A stretch of DNA of 64,000 nt, from positions 2,976,001 to 3,040,000 of the forward strand of contig CAXXFH010000004.1 of assembly GCA_963677085.2 (NCBI GenBank), given 5' to 3'. Of the stretch, positions 32,719-49,359 are shown piece by piece. The first letter of the stretch is position 1. Each line of letters opens with the position of its first letter. This DNA is from G963677085 sp963677085. GTDB taxonomy: Bacteria > Planctomycetota > Planctomycetia > Pirellulales > Thermoguttaceae. The position numbers and the translations under genes were made by a program. The notes below the pieces were generated by a model. It did not search any database. It saw only the letters and a program-made list of their open reading frames with translations, and was not told where the DNA came from.

Positions 32719-33375
32719 CTACTGCCGCACCAATTCCAGCGTTGCCCAAAGGCTGGGATCTTCTTCGTACGGCATGGGTTGGCCGACCGTGAGCGTTTGC
32801 TCGCCCAGTTCTCGATCAAGCACTGCGTAGGTAAAGCCCAGGCGGGGGTGCTCTTCAGGGTCGAAACCGGTGAGCGCCTTGGTTCCCAGCAACGCTTCAA
32901 GCTGATAGCCGTCGGCCAACGCTTTGCTGCGGATTTGCAGGGCCGTTTTGGGGATCGCACGCGGTTGTGCTCGGGCGCGGTTGATCGGCAACCAAAGGGC
33001 CACCGGTTGGTCTAAACGCCGACCGGTGCCAAACGGCATAAGCACGAACCGGTGGCAAAACTGGCTTGCCCGATGGACGTTGTGGACGTCGCGGGTGTCG
33101 ATCCACAGGTGTAGCCCGTCGCTGTCGTCGGGCCGCGACTCCCGGCACCAGGCGGCCTGTCGTTTGCCCGACACGCGGACGGCCACGACCAGTCCCTCTT
33201 CGCTCCAGGCCGCTCGAACGTCGGCTTTCGATACGTGGCCTTCTAGCGCCGCCAGATCGACCAGCCGATACGACTCATCGAGTCCGGCCCCGGCGTCGGT
33301 CCACAAAGGATCGCGATACCGGCACGGCAGCGAGAAGCGAAACAAAAAGCGTTGAGGAATCAGCGGTTCGGGCAT
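32719..33375 (-). CDS. CBM9-like domain protein
   Basis: Encodes 218 aa without a signal peptide. A single domain resembling CBM9-like sugar-binding modules: LFRFSLPCRYRDPLW, the strand pattern VRAAWSEEGLVVAVRVSGK, and the DDSDGLHLWIDTRDVHNVHR metal/sugar loop. The absence of an export signal and the single-domain size suggest a cytoplasmic ligand-binding role or an uncharacterised variant. It lies between a REP/MITE cluster and uvrA. Function is inferred only from fold resemblance. Confidence 0.55.
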   Translation of the reverse strand: MPEPLIPQRFLFRFSLPCRYRDPLWTDAGAGLDESYRLVDLAALEGHVSKADVRAAWSEEGLVVAVRVSGKRQAAWCRESRPDDSDGLHLWIDTRDVHNVHRASQFCHRFVLMPFGTGRRLDQPVALWLPINRARAQPRAIPKTALQIRSKALADGYQLEALLGTKALTGFDPEEHPRLGFTYAVLDRELGEQTLTVGQPMPYEEDPSLWATLELVRQ

Positions 33376-33480
33376 GGAAGCATTGTCGGTAAACAGTAGT
33401 TGATCGTCGTTAAGTCGTAGCCGCTCGCGGCTTTGCAGGTCGCGTTATGCTCTACGTTATGCTGAAGCATAACCTACTAC

Positions 33481-40593
<7,113 letters not shown>

Positions 40594-41009
40594 GCAGCAC
40601 GGAGGAGAGCGGGGGATTCCTATCGGCGAAACCCTGCATTGTAGGGTCAGGTGGCCCACGGCGACAAGGACTCAAACCATAACCATTGCCATGCATTGCC
40701 GACCCGGACTCGCGATGCAGATTGCCTGGATTCCCCAGTGGGCTCAATTTAACTCGTGGTCGCTAAGTTGTTTTTGGAAAGAGAATTGCGATGCCAACCA
40801 AGTGCCGTATGGAGGTTTCGGGGGCCGGATAATCCACGAATCCCCACTAAATTCCAAGGCCGGGCACTAATCTGGGTTAAGCCTGCCGGCAAAATCGACC
40901 GATGCCGTAATAAAGACGTAATCGTTACAGCTTGCGCAACCGGACCGATCCTTGTGGTCGTCAAAGCAAGCTTTTGCACGACTAATTGCGGTGGGGGGAC
41001 AAACGAATC
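40594..41009. other. 416-base gap between divergent genes, nothing recognised
   Basis: Promoter regions of uvrA (leftward) and the first BBP7 gene (rightward). AT content rises near 40850-40950 but I do not find a clear sigma70 pair. No repeat noted. Confidence 0.45.
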
Positions 41010-42554
41010 ATGGTCGCCAAACGACTTCAGCGGGCTGCTTGGCCCGTGGTGTTCTGTGTAGGACTTCTTCTGGCAAGCAGTGTAGCGGATGCTGCCCAGC
41101 AAATCAGACCGCGACCGAAACTCCGGCAGACGAACTACACGGAGTTGGAGAGAACTGAGCCGGAGAGAATGGAACCGACCCAGGCCGAGCCAATCTCGGT
41201 CGAAAAGACGTCGGGCCGCGCGGCAGATACGGACAGCCGCGATCTGGTGAAGCCGACGAGCGCTGCCGACGAAGAATCGTTGGACCTGCTCGGAGAGCCG
41301 CTGGATGCCTACGGCGATGCGTACTGCGATTGCGGCGAGTGCGATGTTTGCACTGGCGACTGCTACGATGATTGCTACGGCGGCTATTGCACTCGGCTCT
41401 GGTTTCAGGCCGACGCACTGATCTGGTGGCATAAGGCGGTGAAGCTGCCGCCGCTGCTCACCACGGGACCCTCTTCCGACGGCGACTACGCCGGCGTACT
41501 CGGCCGGCCCGACACGCAGATCGTGGTGGGCGACGAGTTCCTCTTCAACGACAACCGCTCGGACTTCCGCTTCACGTTAGGTTACTGGTTCGATTGCTGC
41601 GAGACCTTTGCGGTGGCGGCCGATTACTTCGGTACCGGACAACGTGACCGTACGTTTTCGTACACGTCGACCGGCGACCCGGTGCTTACGCGTCCCTACT
41701 ACGATGTGCTCAACGACTTGCCAGCGGTCCAACGCATTGCATTCCCCGGCACGCACCTCGGTTGTGTCGACATTCGGGCGACCGATGAATTCAACTCGGC
41801 CGGTTTCTACTTCCGCAAAAACGTTTGGTGCTTCGACGGCCAGTGCGAGGAAACCTACTGCGAGTCGGATTGCGGCGAGTACGGCGACTGCGGCGGCGAG
41901 TATTGCGACGCGGAGTGCGACATCGGCTACGGCTGCGGCTTCGTGCGTGTCGACTGGATGGCCGGTTACCGGTACTACGGGCTCAACGACAGCGTGCAGA
42001 TCGGCGAAACGTTCGTCCTTACCCAACCCGACGGCGGCTTGCCCGCGGGCACGGCGTTTCAGTTGGAAGATAGCTTTCGGACCACCAACGACTTCCACGG
42101 GGCCGAGCTAGGGCTGATTACCAAAATGTGCCGAGGACGATGGTCGCTGGAACTGTTAAGCAAAATGGCCCTGGGTACCAACCGCCAGATGACGATGATC
42201 AGCGGCTCGACGGCCGTTACCCAGCCGGGGCAATCGACGGTGAATTATGACGGCGGGTTTCTCGCGCTCGATTCGAATATCGGCCGCTACACGCGCAAGG
42301 AGTTCGTGGTGATTCCGCAGTTCGGCGCCGAGTTGGCTTACGATGTGACCTGCAACGTGCGGTTCCACGTGGGCTACAACTACATCTATTGGGCCCACGT
42401 CGCCCGATCGGCCGACCAGATCGACCTGGGGATCAACACCGACTACCTGCCGCCAGTTACCGGCACACCCACCCCGGTTCGCCCGGCGTATGAGTCGAAA
42501 CAGACGAACTTCTACGCCCACGGTATCAACCTGGGATTGAGCGTGACGTACTAA
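41010..42554 (+). CDS. BBP7-family outer-membrane beta-barrel protein
   Basis: Encodes 514 aa from ATG 41010, preceded by GGGGGGAC. A signal peptide (PVVFCVGLLLASSVADA) is followed by a Cys-rich stretch of ~40 residues (YCDCGECDVCTGDCYDDC) and then the BBP7 start RLWFQADALIWWHKAVKLPP. The typical fragments FNDNRSDFRFTLGYWFDCCE, AGYRYYGLNDSV and a terminal barrel strand (YAHGINLGLSVTY) follow. A second Cys cluster (~280-310, CFDGQCEETYCESDCG) is inserted. This is a planctomycete-specific porin-like family. Both cysteine clusters may form disulfides or bind metal. A related gene is at 57565. Confidence 0.85.
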   Translation: MVAKRLQRAAWPVVFCVGLLLASSVADAAQQIRPRPKLRQTNYTELERTEPERMEPTQAEPISVEKTSGRAADTDSRDLVKPTSAADEESLDLLGEPLDAYGDAYCDCGECDVCTGDCYDDCYGGYCTRLWFQADALIWWHKAVKLPPLLTTGPSSDGDYAGVLGRPDTQIVVGDEFLFNDNRSDFRFTLGYWFDCCETFAVAADYFGTGQRDRTFSYTSTGDPVLTRPYYDVLNDLPAVQRIAFPGTHLGCVDIRATDEFNSAGFYFRKNVWCFDGQCEETYCESDCGEYGDCGGEYCDAECDIGYGCGFVRVDWMAGYRYYGLNDSVQIGETFVLTQPDGGLPAGTAFQLEDSFRTTNDFHGAELGLITKMCRGRWSLELLSKMALGTNRQMTMISGSTAVTQPGQSTVNYDGGFLALDSNIGRYTRKEFVVIPQFGAELAYDVTCNVRFHVGYNYIYWAHVARSADQIDLGINTDYLPPVTGTPTPVRPAYESKQTNFYAHGINLGLSVTY

Positions 42555-42656
42555 CTCAAATCGAAAACAATGCCCTTCGTTCTAAAGGGGCGAGAGACGA
42601 GGGGTTAGGGGCGAGCATGGTCCGTTTAGGCCTGCATTTTACACGTCTCTCGCTCA
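42555..42656. repeat. GGGGCGAG palindromic repeat, copy 2
   Basis: Starts CTCAAATCGAAAACAATG and continues AAAGGGGCGAGAGACGAGG ... GGCGAGCATGGTCCGTTT. It is the same segment as 57352-57459 and both lie at the 3' side of a BBP7 gene. Confidence 0.75.
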
Positions 42657-45600
42657 CTACACGTCGGACCATAGCCCATTGAAGAACAGGTCGAACGCCG
42701 TGGTGCCGACCTCGCGGACGTCGTCGCCGCCGTTGGTCGAATTGGCGTAAACCTGTTCAATGCCGGAGAGCCAAACCGTGGCGTCCCAGGCCGAATCACC
42801 GTAGAGGATTTCGGCCCAGTCGTCGGTGGCGTTAACGACGTCGTCGCCAGCCGAGTCGTAGAGGCTGGCGCGATCGTTGCCGCCGTTGTCGGCATGAATG
42901 GCCACTTCTTCGAAGAATTTGGCTCGGGTGTAGAAGTTGCTGTTGTAGAGGGCCGTTTGCTCGTGTTGGGCGACCAGCAGGTCGTCGCCGGCCGAGTCGT
43001 AAAGCGTGGCCACGTCGTTGCCACCTTGCGTGGCGTAGGCGTGTACGGCGTCGAAACCCTGCACGGTATTCGAGAAGCCCTCGCCCGAAAGAGTCGCTTC
43101 GGTGGGCGTGCTCACAAAATGGTCGTCGCCGGCCGAATCGTAGAGCTTGGCCACGTCGTTGCCCGTAGAGGCGATGACCACGACTTCGTCGAACAGCTTC
43201 GCCCGATTGTAGTAGGAGTCGTTGAAGAGCTTGCCTTCGATCGGACCGGAAGCGAACGTGTCGTCGCCGGCCGAGTCGTAGAGCGTGGCCACGTCGTTGC
43301 CGCCGCTCGAGGCGTAAGCATCGATTGCTTCGACGCCTTCGAGTTGACTGATGAAATGGCCGTCGGTCAAAGTGGTTGTTTCGCGGGTGGCGGTTAGCGT
43401 GTCGTCGCCGGCCGAATCGTACATCTTGGCAGCGTCGTAACCGCCGTTCTGAGCGTGTACATAAACTTGTTCGAAATCGTCGGCCCGGAATTCTACCGTG
43501 TCGGCTGTCAGTAGGGCGCCGTCGGACCAAGTCACGACGAAGTCGTCGCCGACCGTGTCGTAGATCGAGGCCGTGTCGTCGCCTCCCAGGCCGTCGGCTT
43601 TCACCTGCTCGACGTTGTTGAGTGTCACGATGAAGCCGTCGCCGGTGAAGGTCGACGTTCCCACGGCCATCACCAGCGATTCGCTGCCGTCGGTGCCGGT
43701 CAGTAGCGCTATGTCGTTACCGCCGAGGCCATCGAAAACCACTTCGCTGATGTCATCGACGACGGCTTGCGCCACACCGTTGACCTTCACCACCCACTGC
43801 GACGGCGTCGCCCCGGCAACGAACTCGAACGTGTCGTCGCCCGCGGTGCCCTTCAACTCGATCGTTTCGCTCGTTGAACTGACAGGCTGGGCCTGAAGAT
43901 CGTCGTCCGATACTTCGGTTGTTTCGGGCGTATCCTCTTCGGTCGTGACGACGGTCGCGGCCGTCACTTCGCTTTCCACGCCGTCGGCCTCGACGTCCTC
44001 GACGTTGACCATGGTAACGGCGAAGTTCGACCCGACGAAAATGGCAAAACCGTCGCCCATGGTCAACGAATCCTCGCCGTCGGAACCGTGAAGGATGGCC
44101 GTGTCGTCGCCGCCGAGGCCGTTGAAGTAGACCAGGCCGGTGTCGGTGTCGATGGTTTGGGTTTCGCCGTTGATCGTGACGATCCACTGCGACGGTGTGT
44201 CGCCCGGCGTGAACTCGAAGATGTCATTGCATTCGGTTCCCAGCAGTTCGGCCACGCCGGTTGGCTGATCGGCTCCCGAGCCGTCGGGCAGGTCGGGACG
44301 CACGCTGACCGGAAATACCAGGTAACGCTTCGAGGGATGCCGCAACGAGTATTCGCCGAAGTTATACTCCACGCCGTTGTCGCCGGGACCGAGATCGATG
44401 TTGGAGAACTGGTCGTTGACCGTATCATCGCCGCCCAGCGACCCGAGGGTGTCGAGCCCGTCGTACCAGGCGTCGGGTTGGGTTTCTCGGATGGTGTAAT
44501 TGCCCGTGCGTAGGTTCTCGAAAAGATACGCCCCGTTGGCGTCGGTTGTAGTCTGAAGGAAGACGTCTTCGCCTAACACATCGACGCCCACCAGCGTGAC
44601 GGTCGTGTTGGGAATCGGCGACTCGCTGGCATCGAACACGCCGTTGTTGTTCGTATCGGCATACACGAAACCGGAGAGGCTGCCCGGTGTACTGTTGCCG
44701 AAGTCGTAGCCCCGTGCGTTCGGATTGACGACGAGGATGTCGTCCAACTCGAAGTCCACATCGGCTACGCCCGAGCCGTTGAGCGTGATGCTGATGCTTG
44801 TGGTTTCGGTGAAGTCGAAGCCGGCGTCCACGGTGAAGTCGCTAAACGACACGAGGTGGGTGAACGCGTCCGGATTGGCCTCAACGGTGCCGCTAAAGGT
44901 GGCCGAACCGCCCGGGCCGGTGATTGTGATTTCCAGATCGGTCTCGGTCTGCAAGGCACCGATTTCGAGGAAGTTGAAGTTCAGTTGCAGGCCCGTGTTC
45001 GTGCCGTCGTTGGTCAGGTCGATGGGCGAATCGAAACCGGCGCCGTTCGAGTCGTACGTGAGCACACCTTTCGAGCCGACCGTGGTACCGGCCGTGTAGA
45101 AGCTCAAGGTGCCGTTGCCCACGCCGCCGCTGGCCGAGTTGGGCGCGGCAGTTCCCAGTACGTCGATCGTCAAGGCCCGGTAGCTGCCGAGGATCGACGA
45201 GCCGGCTGTGCCGATCGTCGTGGGATCGGAATTCAGGGCGGCGATGACCCATTCTTCGATGGTTCCCGGCGAGTCGAAGTCGTCGACCAGCGAACCGACC
45301 GACTCGCCCACGACGTTGACCGCGTAATAGGGATATCCGAGCGTAGGTGTCGCTCCGGTGGGCACAACCTCGCGGACGAAGTACAATCCTTCGTCCAGAT
45401 CGTCGAAAGTGTATTCACCCGTGCCATCGGCCGTCACTTGGGTATCGATGAGTTGATCGACCTGGTCGTCGAACACACCGTCGCCGTCATCCTGATACAG
45501 CTCGATGGTGATGCCGCCCAATGGGAGATCGCAGGGATCGTACTTCCCGTCGGCGTCGAGGTCTTCGAACTTGACACCGCCGATCGACACGCCCGAGAGC

Positions 45601-45731
45601 ATGTTGCGGTCTTCACAGAATTCGAACCGTAGCGGTCGCCGATTGGAGGATCGCCGGGCGTTTCGCTCCGATCGCTTCAACCACAACGGGTGCTTGGTTC
45701 GAGACGCCTTGTCTGCACTTTTGCGAGTCAT
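42657..45731 (-). CDS. large secreted SdrD-type adhesin-like protein with MLSG sorting motif and tandem repeats
   Basis: Encodes 1024 aa from ATG 45731. The N-terminus is basic, with the planctomycete sorting motif PLRFEFCEDRNMLSG instead of an ordinary signal peptide. Residues ~50-110 and ~360-440 are SdrD_B/Cna_B-like domains (VKFEDLDADGKYDPCDLPLG; SLSGFVYADTNNNGVFDASE). Between them is a LamG-like part. From ~475 come two ~85-residue units (GDTPSQWIVTINGETQTID) and then six units of about 47 residues around GGNDVATLYDSAGDDTF, Asp/Gly-rich and probably calcium-binding. It is a surface or matrix protein. Neighbouring genes are also cell-surface components. Confidence 0.7.
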   Translation of the reverse strand: MTRKSADKASRTKHPLWLKRSERNARRSSNRRPLRFEFCEDRNMLSGVSIGGVKFEDLDADGKYDPCDLPLGGITIELYQDDGDGVFDDQVDQLIDTQVTADGTGEYTFDDLDEGLYFVREVVPTGATPTLGYPYYAVNVVGESVGSLVDDFDSPGTIEEWVIAALNSDPTTIGTAGSSILGSYRALTIDVLGTAAPNSASGGVGNGTLSFYTAGTTVGSKGVLTYDSNGAGFDSPIDLTNDGTNTGLQLNFNFLEIGALQTETDLEITITGPGGSATFSGTVEANPDAFTHLVSFSDFTVDAGFDFTETTSISITLNGSGVADVDFELDDILVVNPNARGYDFGNSTPGSLSGFVYADTNNNGVFDASESPIPNTTVTLVGVDVLGEDVFLQTTTDANGAYLFENLRTGNYTIRETQPDAWYDGLDTLGSLGGDDTVNDQFSNIDLGPGDNGVEYNFGEYSLRHPSKRYLVFPVSVRPDLPDGSGADQPTGVAELLGTECNDIFEFTPGDTPSQWIVTINGETQTIDTDTGLVYFNGLGGDDTAILHGSDGEDSLTMGDGFAIFVGSNFAVTMVNVEDVEADGVESEVTAATVVTTEEDTPETTEVSDDDLQAQPVSSTSETIELKGTAGDDTFEFVAGATPSQWVVKVNGVAQAVVDDISEVVFDGLGGNDIALLTGTDGSESLVMAVGTSTFTGDGFIVTLNNVEQVKADGLGGDDTASIYDTVGDDFVVTWSDGALLTADTVEFRADDFEQVYVHAQNGGYDAAKMYDSAGDDTLTATRETTTLTDGHFISQLEGVEAIDAYASSGGNDVATLYDSAGDDTFASGPIEGKLFNDSYYNRAKLFDEVVVIASTGNDVAKLYDSAGDDHFVSTPTEATLSGEGFSNTVQGFDAVHAYATQGGNDVATLYDSAGDDLLVAQHEQTALYNSNFYTRAKFFEEVAIHADNGGNDRASLYDSAGDDVVNATDDWAEILYGDSAWDATVWLSGIEQVYANSTNGGDDVREVGTTAFDLFFNGLWSDV
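42849..43560 (-). repeat. tandem coding repeats, ~141 bp (47 aa) period
   Basis: The core word GGCCGAGTCGTA or a variant occurs at about 42849, 42991, 43131, 43269, 43410 and 43551, at spacings of 142, 140, 138, 141 and 141 bases. All are in the reading frame of the gene at 42657, encoding YDSAGDD units. Confidence 0.8.
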
Positions 45732-46040
45732 CTGATGCTTTCTCCGGATGCACAACGCGATCTATCGGCGATCGGTTTGCCGGTCACCGCAGCCGTGGAG
45801 GCTCGTGACCGGCACACTCAGCGATGTTGTTTTTCAGCCCGTCGTTGTTTGGATATGCCAACGCCGAGCGGGTAGCCGTTTGCGGTTGTCCCGCAATAGA
45901 CTCGGGCCATGGACTCGTGGCGAGGGGAAAATAAAACCGCCGGTTGTCGTTTGCGGTCCTGTCGCCCAGGTTGCCGCCAGACAACATTGGTTGTTGCCTC
46001 TCGTCCGGCAAACGGTTCGCCTAATGGCCGTGCTGGAAGT
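45732..46040. other. 309-base gap between two minus-strand genes, nothing recognised
   Basis: A CCGGTCAC...GTGACCGG inverted pair at about 45779-45812 can form a hairpin, but without a following T-tract. No gene. Confidence 0.45.
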
Positions 46041-46820
46041 TCATGCGGGGCGCCGGCGGGTTCGCCAGCGATTGCCGGCGAACAACATGAGGGCGGCGCC
46101 GATCAGCCCAACCAACACGGCAGAGGAAGGTTCCGGAACGTTGGTCGCCTGCAGTTCGCCTAAACCGAAGTCGACGTTATGTGTTCCGCTTTCGTTGAAC
46201 AGGAGTTCGATCTCGTCGACGGCGGCGAAGCTGGCTTCGCCGTCAGCGTCGAATTTGGCGTAGGGAATGATGTATTCTTGGGTACCGGCCGTGTTGGGAA
46301 CGTAGCCGGCGTACGAGAGGGTTCCACCGGCGGAGCTTTTGATATTAACGGTCACATCCAGCCCGAGCGGCTGTACTCCGTTTACCCGATCAAATACCAG
46401 AAGCAGTCCGGAGGCCTTCTTGTTGTTGCCCAGATTGGTAAGGTCGAAACCATCGAGATCGGCATAGGTTACCTTGGCGGATCCGCCCGGGGCGCCTCCG
46501 GTGCCAAATTCGAATTTCCCTTCAGGTGCCGAGGCTTCGTCGACACCAATGAACCCAACCGCCGACATGGTGCAGGGCGCGGACGTCAACTCAATGACTA
46601 CCTCGCGTTGCGAGGCCGCCGATTCGGCCGAAAGGTTATCGTTGAAAAGCGTCTCAGAGTTCGGATCCCCTGTGGAAAGCATGTAAAAGGCGTAGGGATC
46701 TGGATCCTGGAAGTTGTCAATCATCAGGAAATCGGCGCGCACCGATGACACTGCGATTGAGCAGAGCAGCGCCATCATTCCAGCGGTCAAGCACCACCGG
46801 GCACGCGGAGTTGAAAACAT
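46041..46820 (-). CDS. PEP-CTERM secreted protein
   Basis: Encodes 259 aa from ATG 46820 (MFSTPRARWCLTAGMMALL). GAGG is just upstream and the longer frame to 46877 is not needed. A signal peptide (MMALLCSIAVSSVRA) leads to a beta-rich body (FDRVNGVQPLGLDVTVNIKS, then KFDADGEASFAAVDEIELLF) and the C-terminal VPEPSSAVLVGLIGAALML tail ending in RWRTRRRPA, the PEP-CTERM signal for exosortase. It is probably attached to the cell surface or exopolymer. No further homology recognised. Confidence 0.75.
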   Translation of the reverse strand: MFSTPRARWCLTAGMMALLCSIAVSSVRADFLMIDNFQDPDPYAFYMLSTGDPNSETLFNDNLSAESAASQREVVIELTSAPCTMSAVGFIGVDEASAPEGKFEFGTGGAPGGSAKVTYADLDGFDLTNLGNNKKASGLLLVFDRVNGVQPLGLDVTVNIKSSAGGTLSYAGYVPNTAGTQEYIIPYAKFDADGEASFAAVDEIELLFNESGTHNVDFGLGELQATNVPEPSSAVLVGLIGAALMLFAGNRWRTRRRPA

Positions 46821-47348
46821 CGTAGGCCTCTCCGAAGTCCGCGCTGCAATAAGGGGGGGTACGCCTCCGTTCGTCACCGTCCTGCAGGCACACTTTTCGT
46901 GATCAAGACAAATTGCGCATCCGTAGCAAGTTCCATAGTAATTAGAACTGCCGAATTTGCAAGCTTTTGGCTCAAGGAATAGGGCACGGCAGCCGACGCG
47001 CGAGCCGAATGGAGAACGGCGACGCTTGACGGCGGGGCCATTTCAGAAATGTCCGGCAACCGGGACGCGAAGCGGCGACTGGTGGCCGTGCCGGGCACTG
47101 CCCGTAACGCGAAGTAGTCCAATTGGTGTAACTACTGTTACTTCAGAAGGTTGCAGAGCCTCTCGCGAGACATCGTGCGACGGCGCAAGGTGGCGGCGCC
47201 GGTGCCGCGGGCTCGCCGGTCAACGATCGCCGGATGAAACACCGGCCAACGGTAGTCCCGGCTATTTGCCGTCCAAAGTGCCAACCTGTTACAATTGATT
47301 TTGTGCATAATACACCAAATTGGCGTCTGTACCCCTCGGGAGAGTTGA
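46821..47348. other. 528-base gap with a promoter
   Basis: Between the divergent PEP-CTERM gene and the glycosidase gene. Apart from the promoter pair at 47266-47295, nothing is recognisable. Confidence 0.5.
47266..47295 (+). promoter_or_regulatory. sigma70-like promoter of the glycosidase gene
   Basis: TTGCCG at 47266-47271 and TACAAT at 47290-47295, spacer 18. Initiation near 47303 would give a ~45-base leader before ATG 47349. Sequence-based guess. Confidence 0.4.
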
Positions 47349-48566
47349 ATGGTTGATCGCATGCTCACATTCGTCGTCGCCATGCTCGGGTTTCTTGCCG
47401 GTCCGGCGTTGGCCGCTGCCGCTGATTTTCGAACCCTCGACCAGGCCGAGGCTTGGCTCGAGCGACAGGCCACCGAGATGATCCACCAGTGCCGACGCTC
47501 GATGGACGATGGCACGGCGGCCTTCCCGCCCCAGGTCGGTGGTGGCTACAACGCCTTCTGGCTTCGCGACTACGCCTACATGCTCGAAGGCTGTGCTCAG
47601 ACCGCTTCCTACGGGTTCTCCGACGAAGAACTCCGGCGTGCCTGCCTGCTCTTCGTTCGTGCCCAACGAGACGACGGCGCTTGTGTCGACTGTGTGAAGT
47701 TCGACGGTACGCCAATCTACAAGCCGGGCTACGGACGCATGGGCAAGCAGCCCGTGACCGATGGCTCGCAGTTCACCGTCGACGTCGCCTGGCACACGCA
47801 TCGGCGTTTGCAGGACCGGGAATTCTTGCAGTCGATCGTCGACCGGCTCATCAAAGGCATGAACGCTGTGCCGCGAAATCCTGAGACGCGCTTGGTGCAT
47901 ATCGTGCCAGCGGCCGAACAGGAACGCTGTCCCTACGGGTTCACTGATACCGTACAGAAACAGGGCGAAGTGCTGTTTTCTTCGCTGTTATTCGTGCAGG
48001 CGAGCCGGCAGTTGGCCGATCTGCTTACGGCGGTCGATCGTCCGCAAGACGCCCGGCACTGGGCCGACGAAGCCCACAAGGTTTCGGCATCGATCAATCG
48101 GGTATTCTGGAATGGCCAACCGGGGCTTTACAACGCGGCCACGATAAAGTGCAAACAGCCCGATATCTGGGGTTCGGCGTTTGCCGTCTATCTCGACGTG
48201 GCCAATCCGCAGCAGGCTCATCAGATTGCGCATTATTTTCAGAAGCACTACGGCGAGATTGTCGAACGAGGGCAAATCCGCCATCTTCCCGGCGGTGTGT
48301 ACTGGGAAGCGGCCGGGCAGCGCGATCAGTATCAAAACGGGGCCTACTGGGCCACGCCCACCGGTTGGTTCGTTTATACTCTCGATCGGGTCGACCCCGA
48401 GTTGGCCGACCAAACGGTGGTCGACATGGCCAACGATCTACGTGCCCGAGGCGTTGCCGAATGGTGCTTTGACGAGACCTTGGGCGTGGGCAACTATATG
48501 ACCAGCGTGACCCTTCCCTTGGCCGGTGTTCGCAAGATGCTCCAACGTCGTGTGAGCGATAACTAA
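47349..48566 (+). CDS. secreted six-hairpin (alpha/alpha)6 glycosidase-like protein
   Basis: Encodes 405 aa. The signal peptide is TFVVAMLGFLAGPALAAAA. The body has the barrel pattern of six-hairpin glycosidases: a substrate-side AFWLRDYAYMLEGC near residue 70, TDGSQFTVDVAWHTHRRL at ~140, DIWGSAFAVYL at ~275 and the late YQNGAYWATPTGWFVYTL. WLRDYAYM and NGAYWATPTGW usually hold the acidic catalytic or binding residues. The sugar target is unknown. Transcribed from its own promoter. The following sigma gene is a separate unit. Confidence 0.65.
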   Translation: MVDRMLTFVVAMLGFLAGPALAAAADFRTLDQAEAWLERQATEMIHQCRRSMDDGTAAFPPQVGGGYNAFWLRDYAYMLEGCAQTASYGFSDEELRRACLLFVRAQRDDGACVDCVKFDGTPIYKPGYGRMGKQPVTDGSQFTVDVAWHTHRRLQDREFLQSIVDRLIKGMNAVPRNPETRLVHIVPAAEQERCPYGFTDTVQKQGEVLFSSLLFVQASRQLADLLTAVDRPQDARHWADEAHKVSASINRVFWNGQPGLYNAATIKCKQPDIWGSAFAVYLDVANPQQAHQIAHYFQKHYGEIVERGQIRHLPGGVYWEAAGQRDQYQNGAYWATPTGWFVYTLDRVDPELADQTVVDMANDLRARGVAEWCFDETLGVGNYMTSVTLPLAGVRKMLQRRVSDN

Positions 48567-48751
48567 GCCCCCCGCCGAGTGGCATTTCTTCCTGGCCCAC
48601 CCACCGTCTTCTTCCACCGTTGGGCCAAACAGCGCCGTTTTTCTGGAAAACGGAAAAATCTGCGGGGAAATTCCGAGGGCTATGTTGCTAATAGGGAGCA
48701 ACAACGTCTACCCGCACAGGTCTGCCGACAAGGAGCCTCTTTCGGGATGAA

Positions 48752-49330
48752 ATGATCAAGAAGACGGACTGCGTCAATCCGGACTGCGATTCTGCGGGCA
48801 GAAATGCTTTGCAGAACGACGATGGCCGGCATCGCCAATTTATTCGTCTCTTTGCTCAGCACGAACACCGGATCTACGCCTGCATTGCAGCGATGGTGTC
48901 GCGTTGGGCCGAGGCCGATGAGGTGATGTCGGACACTAGTCTCGCGCTCTGGGAAATGTTCGACCAGTTCGAGGAGGGGACGGACTTCGCTCGTTGGGCC
49001 ATAAGTATTGCCCGACTCCGCGTGTTGCGATTTCGCCAGAAGTGTTCCCGCGACCACCACCAGTTCAGCCAGGAATTCGTCGAGGCCCTGGCCGACACGG
49101 CCGCCACAGAGATCGACGTCCTGGAAACTCGACGCCGCGCATTGGAAGAGTGTCTTGCCGAATTGCCCGAGCAGTCGAGGGATTTGGTCGCCGCCTGCTA
49201 CGCTGCGGGCAATACGATCAAGAGCGTGGCCGAGCAACTGGGGCGTCCGGTCAAGCGGGTTTACAAAACTTTGGAACGAGTGCGTCAGACGCTGTTCGAT
49301 TGTGTGCAGCGCAAGGCGAGCCTTTCCTGA
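48752..49330 (+). CDS. ECF sigma factor of the planctomycete FecR-partner type
   Basis: Encodes 192 aa. QFIRLFAQHEHRIYACIAAM, then DEVMSDTSLALWEMFDQFE and FARWAISIARLRVLRFRQK make up region 2. The helix-turn-helix is LEECLAELPEQSRDLVAACY, then NTIKSVAEQLGRPVKRVYKTL. It belongs to the ECF group that in planctomycetes sits before a FecR-domain gene (49360, 29 bases downstream). It likely controls the surface genes that follow. The 5' region (48567-48751) shows no clear -35/-10 for sigma70, as expected if it is self-regulated. Confidence 0.8.
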   Translation: MIKKTDCVNPDCDSAGRNALQNDDGRHRQFIRLFAQHEHRIYACIAAMVSRWAEADEVMSDTSLALWEMFDQFEEGTDFARWAISIARLRVLRFRQKCSRDHHQFSQEFVEALADTAATEIDVLETRRRALEECLAELPEQSRDLVAACYAAGNTIKSVAEQLGRPVKRVYKTLERVRQTLFDCVQRKASLS

Positions 49331-49359
49331 CAGTCTCTTAAGTGTCTTGACGGTTTCTC

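Noticed and set aside
40763..40780. TAAGTTGTTTTT word similar to one end of the structured ~90-bp repeat
   Set aside because: The remainder of the repeat is missing on both sides, so a third copy is not supported.
42849..43560. Regularly spaced repeats, considered as a CRISPR array
   Set aside because: The units are ~141 bp, diverge, and are in frame with the coding sequence; the spacing fits protein repeats.
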